From the NCBI RefSeq assembly GCF_030734285.1, contig NZ_CP132294.1, positions 3,844,001-3,908,000 on the forward strand: 64,000 bases of DNA, in the 5' to 3' direction. The notes below the pieces were generated by a model. It searched no databases. It worked only from the letters and a program-made list of their open reading frames with translations, and had not been told where the DNA came from. The DNA comes from Natronococcus sp. AD-5 (GTDB lineage: Archaea; Halobacteriota; Halobacteria; Halobacteriales; Natrialbaceae). This document shows, piece after piece, positions 53,301 to 62,083 of this stretch (positions are counted from its first letter, which is position 1; each line of letters opens with the position of its first letter). The translations under genes were made by a program, and so were the position numbers.

Positions 53301-54147
53301 TTTCTCCGGGTGGAGTCAGTCGATCTAGCTCGTCTCCTCAAGTTCATCACAAGTACTTCTAGAATCGGAAAGCGAGCATCTGTTTCGAGTTGAAGCAGCC
53401 ACTGCTAGTAGCGATTAGGAAGGTAGCCAATCCGACAGCAGCGATCGTGTGTCCGATAGTGTAGGGTGGGGTCGGCGAGTTGTGCTGCTATCGGTCTGGG
53501 GGAAAGGGGTGGTGATCATAAACTGGCGTAGTTGCGGGCCGTGCCAGCAGAGCCACCTCCCTTTGTGTGCTACGATCGGACATTGATCGGTACAACGAGC
53601 CAACAATCCGATTTTCGCTTTACTGATTGTAGACGCTTCCACAGGTCGCGTCCACATTCGATGACATGGTATGGCATACCAAGAAGGTGTACTATCATAC
53701 AATTTTTGCAGGTTTCTACCAACATCATACATGAGCAACGATACCGGAGGTGAGCCGGTGAGTGCATATGCGACGATGGGAATCCACTCGTCTGTCGATC
53801 TGTTCTGTGATCTCTGATCGAGATCCAAGAATAACTCTAAGACGGACACACAGAAAGGTACACTTGCGTCCTAAGACGCCGCATGAGATTGTGGGGCCAA
53901 CTACCACCTACCGCCCACGACCTCATGCGCTTCCTTTTGGAAGCAGTTTGGACTTTTCGCGCAAGGGACTAAACCATATTGGGACAAGACCTCACCACAG
54001 TGCGTGCAATGTTTCTACTTTTCGATGGGAGGGTGGCACGTTGGTAATTCACTTTTCGCATCATACCGATCCGATCACTAGGACCCTGTTTCAATCCAGA
54101 AATCTTGATGAATGGTTTAATCATCTCGTCGTGGCCAGACGAATCTA
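53301..54147. other. Gene-free stretch
   Basis: No convincing gene was seen. Frames such as the minus-strand one at 53415-53849 have poor haloarchaeal composition and no known motif. Decayed mobile DNA is possible. Confidence 0.4.
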
Positions 54148-54579
54148 ATGGCACGAGAGACTACACGGCGGCGGATTCTTCAGATGACCGGTGGAGCACT
54201 TCTCATTGGGTTTGGAGGCGCACCTGCAAGCGCACAAGAAAACGGTGAACCTCTCGAGGCTGATACGCAGATCGAATTTGAGGCCCAGACCCAGGGCTGG
54301 GTTGGCATTGAGCCCGAAGAGATCGAAGATGACGAAAATCCGAAACTCACGCTTCAGGAAGGTGAATCGTACGAGATCGGTTGGGTAGAAGGCGACGGCG
54401 CGGGTCACACTATCGCGCTCGTCGACGATGACGACGAAGTGGTTGACGACTATGAGACCGAAGTGGCAACCGAAGGCGGTGACGATCAATTCATTGAGTT
54501 CGAGGCGACCGATGAGATCGCCGAGTACATCTGTCAGGTGCATCCAGAGACAATGCGCGGCGAAATCGACGTCCAGTAG
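54148..54579 (+). CDS. Halocyanin-like type 1 copper protein
   Basis: The 143-residue product starts MARETTRRRILQMTGGALLI, a twin-arginine signal, with cleavage likely after ASA. The cupredoxin copper site is visible: His in GAGHTIALV near residue 92, then Cys and His in YICQVHPETM near 130, with Met completing the site. It carries electrons at the outer face of the membrane. There is no lipobox Cys, so unlike classic halocyanin it may be soluble or anchored by the uncleaved signal. It is monocistronic. Confidence 0.87.
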   Translation: MARETTRRRILQMTGGALLIGFGGAPASAQENGEPLEADTQIEFEAQTQGWVGIEPEEIEDDENPKLTLQEGESYEIGWVEGDGAGHTIALVDDDDEVVDDYETEVATEGGDDQFIEFEATDEIAEYICQVHPETMRGEIDVQ

Positions 54580-54736
54580 ACGCGCGCAAGATACGAGGTA
54601 TCAATTCGCATTGATTCAGTCCTGTAGTCGGCTCATCGGAGTTCCAACTCCGACATTTCGTTTCTGAATAACCTTGAATAGCAGCCGGATCAGCATGGTC
54701 GGCGATGATCGGTGTCGTATACAGTAATTGCAACAA

Positions 54737-55180
54737 TCACCCTCCGGTGCCGTCGGGGACGACAGTGAATCCGAGCGTACGGAAATCCTTGGGGTCGAAT
54801 GTAAACACGTGCTCGATATCGTATTCGTGAGCCAGCGCGCCGCCGAGATGATCGAAGAAGACGATCTCCTGGTCGTCGTACTGAACGAAGCGGTCATGCG
54901 CCGCGTCAAACGTTGCTCCGGTCACGGGAACCACGTTAACAGTCTCTGAGGCTCGAATCTCCTCGAGAGTCGATACAGCGTGCTGGTGATCCTTTCGATA
55001 GAGGATGACAGTCGCGAGTTCGGCAAGGACGTAGCGGCTCGTGAACACCGGCCCATACTCACCGGACTAAATCTTCTCGAATACAGCCGTTGCTCGAGCG
55101 TGGTTGGTGTCGTTCTCTACATATGCCGCGTAAAACCCGCCTGTATCGACGTATAGTGGGGTTGGGGTGACCTGACTCAT
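54737..55180 (-). pseudogene. PIN-domain toxin (VapC-like) broken by an in-frame TAG
   Basis: The ATG at 55180 reads MSQVTPTPLYVDTGGFYAAY and continues to AVFEKI, then TAG at 55067-55069. The same frame goes on SGEYGPVFTSRYVLAELATV to a stop at 54737, a full PIN domain of about 147 codons. The first acidic residue (YVDTGGF), the conserved Glu (VLAELAT) and the last Asp (VFFDHLG) are all present. PIN toxins cut RNA. A CAG-to-TAG change is the simplest cause. A shorter frame beginning inside lacks the first Asp. Confidence 0.78.
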
Positions 55181-55554
55181 GCAGATCCGGACGTCCCGTC
55201 ACCGTAGAGAATTTCGTCGATGTTCTCAGAGGTATCGTCCGGTTCTCCCGCTTCGAAGGTCTCACGGTCGAATATCGGATCGTCGGGATTGACGTCGCGA
55301 ATCGTTGCCTCAGCCACCTGGCTGGCCTCGTCAGAGAGCCACCAGACGACAGCTCGGCCGCCGACTTTCGCTTTTTCGAGCAGTCCCTCATCGGCAAGCT
55401 GCTGGAGTCGTCGATAGGCCTGCGAACGGTCGAAATCGAACTGCTCTGCGACCGACTGTGCTGTCTGGATCGGCTGGTTTTCGCGTACGATGAACGCGAG
55501 AATCTCTTCGTCCGTTACTGTCGGGGAGTACTCCCCTCGATCATTTCGACTCAT
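55177..55554 (-). CDS. Winged-helix antitoxin-like DNA-binding protein
   Basis: The ATG at 55554 (MSRNDRGEYSPTVTDEE) gives 125 residues. A winged-helix domain covers residues 12-80 (AQSVAEQFDFDRSQAYRRLQ, QLADEGLLEKAKVGGRAVVW). The acidic tail (VNPDDPIFDRETFEAGEPDD) is the part expected to cap the toxin. Its stop overlaps the toxin start (ATGA). Twin palindromes just upstream are likely its operator. The toxin is disabled, so the antitoxin is now solitary. Confidence 0.82.
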   Translation of the reverse strand: MSRNDRGEYSPTVTDEEILAFIVRENQPIQTAQSVAEQFDFDRSQAYRRLQQLADEGLLEKAKVGGRAVVWWLSDEASQVAEATIRDVNPDDPIFDRETFEAGEPDDTSENIDEILYGDGTSGSA

Positions 55555-55560
55555 ACTCTT

Positions 55561-55602
55561 CACTACGTAGTGCACACAGTTATGGCGGTGCACTACGTAG
55601 TG
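55561..55602. promoter_or_regulatory. Twin palindromic operators of the toxin-antitoxin operon
   Basis: CACTACGTAGTG occurs at 55561-55572 and 55591-55602, each a perfect 12-base palindrome, with starts 30 bases apart, about three helix turns. They lie 7-48 bases upstream of the antitoxin ATG. This suits cooperative binding by antitoxin dimers. Confidence 0.75.
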
Positions 55603-55676
55603 TGCCGATGGGCCGCATTGACGGTGATGTTACTGCAGATTTTGAGGACACAGATCACCGAGATACATACATTATA

Positions 55677-55790
55677 GCTACGAGTTCGACACGTTCGAGG
55701 AGTTGCGCTGCGCCGACCGTGAGGAACTCAAGGCCGTCTACGGTATCGGTGAGAGTATCGCTGAGGTCGTGCTCGATCGGGCTTGGTTAC
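55677..55790 (+). pseudogene. Helix-hairpin-helix gene remnant
   Basis: The frame reads YEFDTFEELRCADREELKAV, then YGIGESIAEVVLDRAW. The pattern of Phe-Glu-Leu and Gly-Ile-Gly matches a helix-hairpin-helix DNA-binding unit. No complete gene surrounds it; sequence on both sides is out of frame or low complexity. Confidence 0.45.
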
Positions 55791-56100
55791 CGAACCCGAT
55801 CGAGCACAGTTGTGCAGCGCGCACGTTTCGCTACCAGCCTATCGAAACGGTACGTGGCGGGGAAGGGCGGGTAGGTGGGTGGGTGTTGGGTGCTGGTATC
55901 GAGTCGGGATTGCGAGCGGGTGTCGGAGTATCGCCGCATGTCAAATAGTGACACACGACATTAATCAATTTAGTAGTGTTTCCTGTTAAGCATCAAGCTT
56001 GCAGTGGTGAGGCTATCAATCGATGAGTAACCTCCGTCGGGTGAACATCCTCAGGGTTCCGATCGCCTGCATCACAGCAACACTGGCTGGTGTCTCTGCA

Positions 56101-56724
56101 TCAGATTCCTGTTCGATAACCATCGACTTGCCCCTGTGGGTTGAGGTCTCCCGCTTCATCGCTAAACGCATGAAACAATGCTCGGTAATCCGCATCTGTA
56201 AACTGAGATAGTAACTCTTGGAGTTCGTCTTCACACTCGGAAAGGCGCTCCTCCAATTCAAGGAACTCTGGATCAGTCTGTGATTCAGCGGTGTTCTTGT
56301 GGGCTTCAGTGGCAGCCTGTTTTGAGAGGAGGGAAAGGTACTCTTGGAGGTATTCATTGTATTGCATTCGACTCCATAACCCATTCACAGTCTCGTGCAA
56401 CTCATCTTCGGCCACAGGCTTCTCGAGGCAAGCATCAAACCCACGTTCAAGAATGTCGAAATTTGGTTTTCGGCTCGTAAGAAGTACACTACCGCAGTCT
56501 GGATTTCGCTTTTGGACCGTAGTATGCATGTCTTCAATAGAGATATCTGGCATACGCCGATCGAACAATAGAATATCGACCGTCTTATCGAGATGGTCAA
56601 GTGCCTCTGTTCCACCAGCTGTCTCCACAGTGTACGTGTTGGACAGTCGTTCTGTAGATAGATCTATTAAATCTTGGCTGGATGAGATGATTAATACTGA
56701 CGGATCTTGTGGCTCTATCTTCAT
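56101..56724 (-). CDS. HalX-domain response regulator
   Basis: The 207-residue product has an N-terminal receiver domain (VLIISSSQDLIDLSTERL), with the phospho-acceptor Asp near residue 55 in ILLFDRRMPDIS and a conserved Lys in CLEKPV near 109. A coiled-coil HalX domain follows at about 115-185 (YNEYLQEYLSLLSKQAATEA, ELEERLSECEDELQELL). HalX regulators are haloarchaeal output proteins without a classic DNA-binding domain. No histidine kinase is adjacent; the one at 24392 is a possible partner. Confidence 0.87.
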   Translation of the reverse strand: MKIEPQDPSVLIISSSQDLIDLSTERLSNTYTVETAGGTEALDHLDKTVDILLFDRRMPDISIEDMHTTVQKRNPDCGSVLLTSRKPNFDILERGFDACLEKPVAEDELHETVNGLWSRMQYNEYLQEYLSLLSKQAATEAHKNTAESQTDPEFLELEERLSECEDELQELLSQFTDADYRALFHAFSDEAGDLNPQGQVDGYRTGI

Positions 56725-56819
56725 TCTATACCAATATAGTTTGGAGAAGGATTTATATTCTTCCGTGGAGGAAATTCTTGGTTAGGACTAATTCCACCCA
56801 TCTTATAGTAGGATCTGAC

Positions 56820-56936
56820 GGTTCTTGGTGTCGTGCCTGTTGGCTTGTTCCCAGGACGGTCGTCGGCGAGGTCGGCGGCGCGGGACGCTCGCGGGTGATC
56901 CTCAGCGGCGCGTCGGTCGTGGACCGGACTGGGTAA
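56820..56936 (+). pseudogene. C-terminal remnant of a zinc-finger family protein
   Basis: The frame reads WCRACWLVPRTVVGEVGGAG, then RSRVILSGASVVDRTG and a stop. The ending matches RVILGGAEVVDRSK at 47 kb, so both are ends of the same family. The Cys-rich N-terminal part is absent. Confidence 0.45.
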
Positions 56937-56975
56937 CGTATTTACTGCCTTGAAGCTTGCCCCGGGGCACTTGGC

Positions 56976-58109
56976 CTACTTTCGCTCTGAAAACCAAATG
57001 GTTCGACGAGTTATCTTTTTAATATGACGAGTGAGACAAGAGCCTTCCCGAATGCGGACGTAGTCAAGGGGCGTACCGATTTTGACGACTGCGACCATCA
57101 AACAGATCATACCATTCAACACGATGATTGCCAACCACGGATGTATGTCGTGAAGTGCAACCACAAGCGATGGTGGGAGTAACGCTACGTATCGGCGCTC
57201 TCCCACGGTTCGATCGATCGATCCTTCTTCACTCGGTGTATCGATTTGCATCGTCACTTCGTCGCTTGAGAATGGTCCAAGAAGGGACGTCCGTTCATCA
57301 ACGGTTACACCGTCTTCGACGGGATCGTGAACAACGATCACTGGAGTGATCCCGTTGTTGTCGATCTCATGGCTCATCGCTGCAGGATCACCCAGTTCGA
57401 CAACCAGTGGATCGTCAGAATCGCTCATTTCGGTTGCAAGGACTGTATACTGGGTCGTTCCAGACGGGATGACCATCGCAAGCGTTGCAGCGAGCAAGAA
57501 GATTACTACTGCGATGATCAGGATCCCACGGACGCTGTAACTGGACCGGCTGGGTGTGCGTTCGCGTTTCGCCGCCGGTACTCGCCCGCGATCAAGTGCC
57601 CAGCTAGCGCCCATGATAAGGAGTCCGAGCAATAACAAGGGAATCGCGGTGCCGTCGAACGGCGTCTCCGCCATTGTCCCCTTGGTCGCCTCAATAGTCG
57701 TTCCGAGGTGCGGAATCGTGACTGGGTCGTCGCCGATGGTGAATGCCTGCGCAACGATCTTGTCCTCGTCGACGTGGGGTTCGCCGCCGGCCTGGTCGGT
57801 GACTACATTGGCGTCCCCTCTAGTGACGTACCCGTTTTCGGTCTTCTCAACGATACGGTGGGTCGTTAATCCGCCGTCGCCGATCTGTTCGGCCTCGAAT
57901 ATTACTATGTCACCTGATTCGGGTGAACCTGCCAGCGCGGACGGGGCCACAATAAAGCCATCCCCCTCCTCAATGGTCGGTTCCATACTGTCGGAATAGA
58001 CATAACTGACAAGGATAGGTTGGCCGAGTGCGACTCCAAGGAGTGACGCTGCGATGAGGCAGAGAATAATACCGTAACAAATCCCTTGTAGTGGCCTCAA
58101 TTGACGCAT
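56976..58109 (-). CDS. Signal peptidase I (SipW/S26B type) with a C-terminal membrane extension
   Basis: The start at 58109 (MRQLRPLQGICYG) gives 377 residues. A hydrophobic anchor precedes the catalytic Ser41 in VYSDSMEPTIEEGD. His84 in LTTHRIVE replaces the bacterial Lys, as in ER and archaeal type enzymes. TRGDANVV and DEDKIVAQ follow. After a helix near 160-178 there is a second half with further helices and a beta domain that normal peptidases lack. It lies next to camelysin-like genes, which are the likely substrates, as SipW processes TasA in Bacillus. Confidence 0.87.
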   Translation of the reverse strand: MRQLRPLQGICYGIILCLIAASLLGVALGQPILVSYVYSDSMEPTIEEGDGFIVAPSALAGSPESGDIVIFEAEQIGDGGLTTHRIVEKTENGYVTRGDANVVTDQAGGEPHVDEDKIVAQAFTIGDDPVTIPHLGTTIEATKGTMAETPFDGTAIPLLLLGLLIMGASWALDRGRVPAAKRERTPSRSSYSVRGILIIAVVIFLLAATLAMVIPSGTTQYTVLATEMSDSDDPLVVELGDPAAMSHEIDNNGITPVIVVHDPVEDGVTVDERTSLLGPFSSDEVTMQIDTPSEEGSIDRTVGERRYVALLPPSLVVALHDIHPWLAIIVLNGMICLMVAVVKIGTPLDYVRIREGSCLTRHIKKITRRTIWFSERK

Positions 58110-58240
58110 TGACGTATAGTTCAATTATGTTCGAATGATTAGAACAACATCTATCGCTATCTGTATCGATGGTTGTATCCTCTGCGAGGCCGGTATCATA
58201 AAAATGTGGATGTTACGCTGTCAGTGACCGAAGTGGGCTA

Positions 58241-58870
58241 TTAGACGTCGCTCGCTTCGGCAGTGATCGTAACGGTATCGACATCGGCTACACTCGTGTC
58301 ATCTGGTGTCCGAACGAGTAAAACGACATTTGCAGATTTGGGTTCTGGGGGGGAAACTGTGTCATCTGCAGTCGGGAATAGTTCTATTGTAGTTGTTTGG
58401 TCAGTAGCTCCGGCAGGGCCAAGCGATGCTGTATTCGCTCCCCATTCACCTTCTACAAAGAGTTCGACAATTCCAGCACCATCATCATCTACACTCACTA
58501 GGACTTCTCGATCTCCATCATTGGAAATCTGGAATGCTGAATCGGTGACTGAGGTTGGGGAGTCCATATCATCAACTGCACCGATTGCCGTTGTTGCATT
58601 AGCATTCACACCACTTCCATCTGCACTACCAAGAGTCTCATCAAGAGTCACTTGCAGCAGATTGTTTTGAGTACCTCCGTCGAAATCAATAGCATTGGTA
58701 TTTGCGGTGATATCTCCAGCGCTGAGCGACAGATATGCAGTACTGTCTCCCTCAACTGCGATATCGAAGCTCCTGTCGACATCAGTCTGCGTAAATGCAC
58801 CTGAACCAAGCGCTGCGCCGCCCGTTGCTATCGCACCGCCAATTCCTAGTGTGAACCTTCTTCTATTCAT
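58241..58870 (-). CDS. TasA/camelysin-like secreted protein (DUF1102-like)
   Basis: The 209-residue product starts MNRRRFTLGIGGAIATGGAA, a Tat-like signal, then LGSGAFTQTDVDRSFDIAVE, the hallmark opening of haloarchaeal DUF1102 proteins. The mature domain is an acidic beta-sandwich (AYLSLSAGDITANTNAID, FQISNDGDREVLVSVDDD). Related proteins form surface fibres in Bacillus (TasA) and in archaea. It lies next to the signal peptidase on the same strand and is probably its substrate. Confidence 0.82.
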   Translation of the reverse strand: MNRRRFTLGIGGAIATGGAALGSGAFTQTDVDRSFDIAVEGDSTAYLSLSAGDITANTNAIDFDGGTQNNLLQVTLDETLGSADGSGVNANATTAIGAVDDMDSPTSVTDSAFQISNDGDREVLVSVDDDGAGIVELFVEGEWGANTASLGPAGATDQTTTIELFPTADDTVSPPEPKSANVVLLVRTPDDTSVADVDTVTITAEASDV

Positions 58871-59044
58871 GACTTTCTGCTTTTTGAGAATAACCAGCCA
58901 TAGATAAATGTTGTGTTTGTTTCACCTAACTAAATTGTTACTGATTTTTCATTTCTCCACAAAGTAAAGCCACGTGATTGATATAGTCGTGTTCTCATAT
59001 GGGGATAGACGCGGATGCCCCCCACGAAGTCGCCGTTAGAGTCG

Positions 59045-59539
59045 ATGTCAATAACTACCGCTCTGAAGAGCCTCGGCGCTATCCTCGTCCTCGCCAGTAT
59101 ACTCTCGCTCGTGCTCGGCTCCGGTGGCTTTGCGGTCACTGATGCTGACCGCAACACTGCCGTGGCCGTGGCGGAGGACGAGAATGGTCACCTTGGAATT
59201 ATTGACAATACCGAAGATAAGCATCTTACTTTAGATGGTGGTGACGACAATGTGGCTATCTATCTGCTCACTGACTATACCGGCGAATTCGAAATAGAGG
59301 AGATTAATTCGGAGTTTGTTCGGTTTGGGGATAACGAGAGCGTAGAACTGACTACATCTGTCGAGGAAAATACATCAAGTGACCACGACTGGGAAGTGCT
59401 GTTGGAATGTGGCTCTGAAAAGAACCTTAATGATGAGGACTACATTACAATGAATATCTCTGGCTCAAGCGCGCTATCGATCTCAGCACCGGAACGCACG
59501 ACATCGAAACCGGTTCAAGTCGAGTGTGATGGGACATGA
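59045..59539 (+). CDS. Second TasA/camelysin-like secreted protein
   Basis: The start at 59045 (MSITTALKSLGAILVLASIL) gives 164 residues and is preferred over 59015. A Sec-type signal is followed by GSGGFAVTDADRNTAVAVAE, the same family opening as in the 58241 protein. The mature part is acidic beta sequence (YLLTDYTGEFEIEEINSEF) with two cysteines (LLECGSE, VQVECDG). It overlaps the next gene by four bases (ATGA), so both are made together. Confidence 0.78.
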   Translation: MSITTALKSLGAILVLASILSLVLGSGGFAVTDADRNTAVAVAEDENGHLGIIDNTEDKHLTLDGGDDNVAIYLLTDYTGEFEIEEINSEFVRFGDNESVELTTSVEENTSSDHDWEVLLECGSEKNLNDEDYITMNISGSSALSISAPERTTSKPVQVECDGT

Positions 59540-60780
59540 CGGATCGGCCGGCGACGCTCGACCATCTCCGAAATCGCTGTGCTAACCATGTGACTGTGGT
59601 CATTATAGCGCTGCTTACGCTCACTCTTCTAAGCGGCTGGCTCGTCTACACGGCACACATCGCACCGCCGATTGACACCGAAGTACGCGAGACAGGCTCG
59701 ATAGAGGTGGAACACTCGTTCGAACACAGTGCGGTCGTTGAACGCGAGAACCCGATTTTTCCGGTTGGTGAACCGCTCGAGAACCGCGACAGATACTTTA
59801 CTGACTTGAACCCGACGTTGGACGGCGACTACGTGTACACAGTCGATGCTGGCGACGCAACGAATGTGAGCGTCGAAACCGAATTTGGACTTCAGTTGCG
59901 AGCCGTGGGAGACAATACCGAATACTGGCAGGAATTCGAGTCCATCCAAACAGAACAGTTGACTGTGGATGAACAGAGTGAGGATCAGCTCCACTTTTCC
60001 GTCAATGTGAGCGGCGCTGAAAATCGAGTCGAAGAAATCGAACGCGGTATGGGTGGATCAGTCGGAACGACTGAAATTGCCGTTGTGGCGAATACGACTG
60101 TCTCCGGGACTATTGGTAGCAAGGACGTCGAAGAGACGGAAACCCACGCGCTGCGTATCGAACCCGACGATGCAACCTATCGCGTCTATCCAGATGGAAC
60201 AGACGATATGCGGGTAACCGTAACCGAGCCTGTTCCCGTCGCCGAGGAGTATGGCCTCGCTCGAACCTACGGATCAATCCTACTGTTTTTGTTGTCAGGT
60301 ACAGCAACGGCAGTCCTCGGGTGGCGTCACCACCAGGGGACATTGCGTCCACCGTCGGATGTTCGCGATACCATTGAACGACAAGATACCCGACGTGCGC
60401 TTGACGATTGGATCACTGTAGGACAATTTCCGTCAGAGCACAACCACACGGCGGTCAAGGTCAATTCTCTTGAAGGACTGATCGACATTGCGATGGATGC
60501 CAACGGTCGAGCGATTGAAGACATCAATCGGGAAATCTACTTTGTTGTTATGAACGGTACTATCTACATACTTGAGCCTGAAGAACCACCAGAAGAAGCG
60601 CCAGTACAAACGGACGAAAGGAAAACAGACAAGAGTGACACGACAACGTGCGATGCCGATACAGATACCCAAGACGGGAGTATAGCAAACGACTGGTCTG
60701 ATATGGCTTCTAGCGAAACCCAAGATTCAGATTTTGAATTCAGATTCCATGATGGGGATGAATTCAGGGACCAAGAGTAA
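59536..60780 (+). CDS. Membrane protein of the DUF5305 type
   Basis: The 414-residue product has an N-terminal transmembrane helix (VTVVIIALLTLTLLSGWLV), a large exterior beta domain (residues 50-230, with ENPIFPVGEPLENRDRYF and LDGDYVYTV), a second helix near 240-258 (TYGSILLFLLSGTATAVLG) and an acidic cytosolic tail with IDIAMDANGRAIEDINREIY. This layout matches proteins annotated DUF5305, which usually accompany S26 signal peptidases and camelysin-like proteins. It may hold or export the fibre subunits. It is coupled to the upstream gene. Confidence 0.8.
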   Translation: MTDRPATLDHLRNRCANHVTVVIIALLTLTLLSGWLVYTAHIAPPIDTEVRETGSIEVEHSFEHSAVVERENPIFPVGEPLENRDRYFTDLNPTLDGDYVYTVDAGDATNVSVETEFGLQLRAVGDNTEYWQEFESIQTEQLTVDEQSEDQLHFSVNVSGAENRVEEIERGMGGSVGTTEIAVVANTTVSGTIGSKDVEETETHALRIEPDDATYRVYPDGTDDMRVTVTEPVPVAEEYGLARTYGSILLFLLSGTATAVLGWRHHQGTLRPPSDVRDTIERQDTRRALDDWITVGQFPSEHNHTAVKVNSLEGLIDIAMDANGRAIEDINREIYFVVMNGTIYILEPEEPPEEAPVQTDERKTDKSDTTTCDADTDTQDGSIANDWSDMASSETQDSDFEFRFHDGDEFRDQE

Positions 60781-61013
60781 CCGGGATACCTGGGTTACGT
60801 GATGACTGCCTCGATACCTGTTGTAATGTATGACAGACAATTGAGAACCTCAAGCTCACGGACGTGCTGGTCTCTAGAGTCCCCTTCTGCCTACGGTCCC
60901 TCCCCCATAATCTCGAGACGGGACACCGAGTTTCCGGAGTGTCGCTAACGACGGGAGAGTACGACATCCCTCGGCGCGTGCGCGCGAACAAGTGTGATAA
61001 AATCTGCTGGCGA

Positions 61014-61690
61014 CTACTCGTTCTCGAAGACCTCAGCAGTCTCCTCGGCTAGTTCACTCGCCTTGATATGAGCGTACATCTGTGAGGTAATCCGCGGGTC
61101 GGCGTGATGGAGCACTCGCTGTGCTGCCGCCGCGCCGCGCTTGCGACAGATGGATTCATCGACGCCACGTCTCGCCCCGTGCGGTTTCAGGTAGTCACCT
61201 TCGACGTCGATCTCAGCGTCGTCGCACAGCCGTTTCAGGACGGAGCGGCCGCCGTTCGACGAAAGCGACGGTGGGACCACCCTATGTTTTCGCTGTAATT
61301 CAAGGGGGACGCCCGCGGATGTATCGATGTTGTCTAGAAGGGTGCTGTACAGCGACGGTGCGTGACTCGAGACGAAGACCGGCCACTCCGGGGTCACCGG
61401 CCCGAGAGCTGTCTCGAGCCGCTCGAGCGGTCTGTGTGCTTGCGGCAGAAGTTGGGCTTCCTCGCGCTGTTGGTTCTTCCCCCAAAACGATTAGCTGGTT
61501 GTTCTCGAGATCGACATCCTTCCACTGCAGCCCATTCCGGCAGTCGTCTCGAGGATCACTGAGAACTCCGCCGCCACGAACCCAGAATACGCGAGCGCGC
61601 GATCGCGGAGTTCCTCAAGCGCATTGAATCCCTTCTTGTCGACGGCCTCGTGCACGCGTTGATCTATTCGAATCAGCTACGTGCCTGGTA
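61014..61690 (-). pseudogene. Integrase remnant, most complete family A copy, frameshifted
   Basis: Reading leftward: IRIDQRVHEAVDKKGFNALE and LRDRALAYSGF, then after a frame change VLSDPRDDC..NGLQWK and ENNQLIVLG. An extra G in the run GTTTTGGGGGAAG near 61483 shifts the frame, which resumes with PEWPVFVSSHAPSLYSTLLD, then YLKPHGARRGVDES, VLHHADPRITSQMYAHI and EVFENE at the stop. The His-x-x-Arg and Tyr motifs survive but the N-terminal 100 residues and the frame do not. Confidence 0.78.
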
Positions 61691-62083
61691 TTGATTCGAC
61701 ACGACGGTCGTGATTCGGACTGGATAGATTTCTACAGGTTAAGCAGGGCAAGTGCTTGAGGCTTGACCCCAATGCAGTTTTCTGCTGCGATAGTCAATCG
61801 GCCGATCGTCCGTGTCCAGAAGGAGCGGATAGGTCCTCTGTTTGGAAGGCAGTCGCAAATTGGTGCCCTTGGCGGGTGAGATCCTTGATGAAGAGCGAGA
61901 TATTCACCGGACTATTGTTGCGCTACGCGCGAACCCTCTATTAAGTGTCCCCAAGGGGACAGAGTTAAAAAATTACACCGCTCCGCCCTACTTCCGCATA
62001 GCAGGGTTCCAGGTAAGATTCTCACATATCTACTCCTGAAGTTGCCAATTTCAAAATCGGTCACTTAATAGCAATAAATAAGA
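61691..62083. other. Gene-poor stretch with a possible gene fragment
   Basis: The frame at 61842-62039 on the plus strand reads LAGEILDEERDIHRTIVALR, then ANPLLSVPKGTELKNYTAPP and YFRIAGFQVRFSHIYS. It looks coding but has no recognised family and may be a fragment. Nothing else was seen. Confidence 0.35.

Noticed and set aside
53415-53849. 144-codon minus-strand frame
   Set aside because: Composition is unlike haloarchaeal proteins, with many Ser/Thr/Cys/His and no motif; probably decayed DNA.
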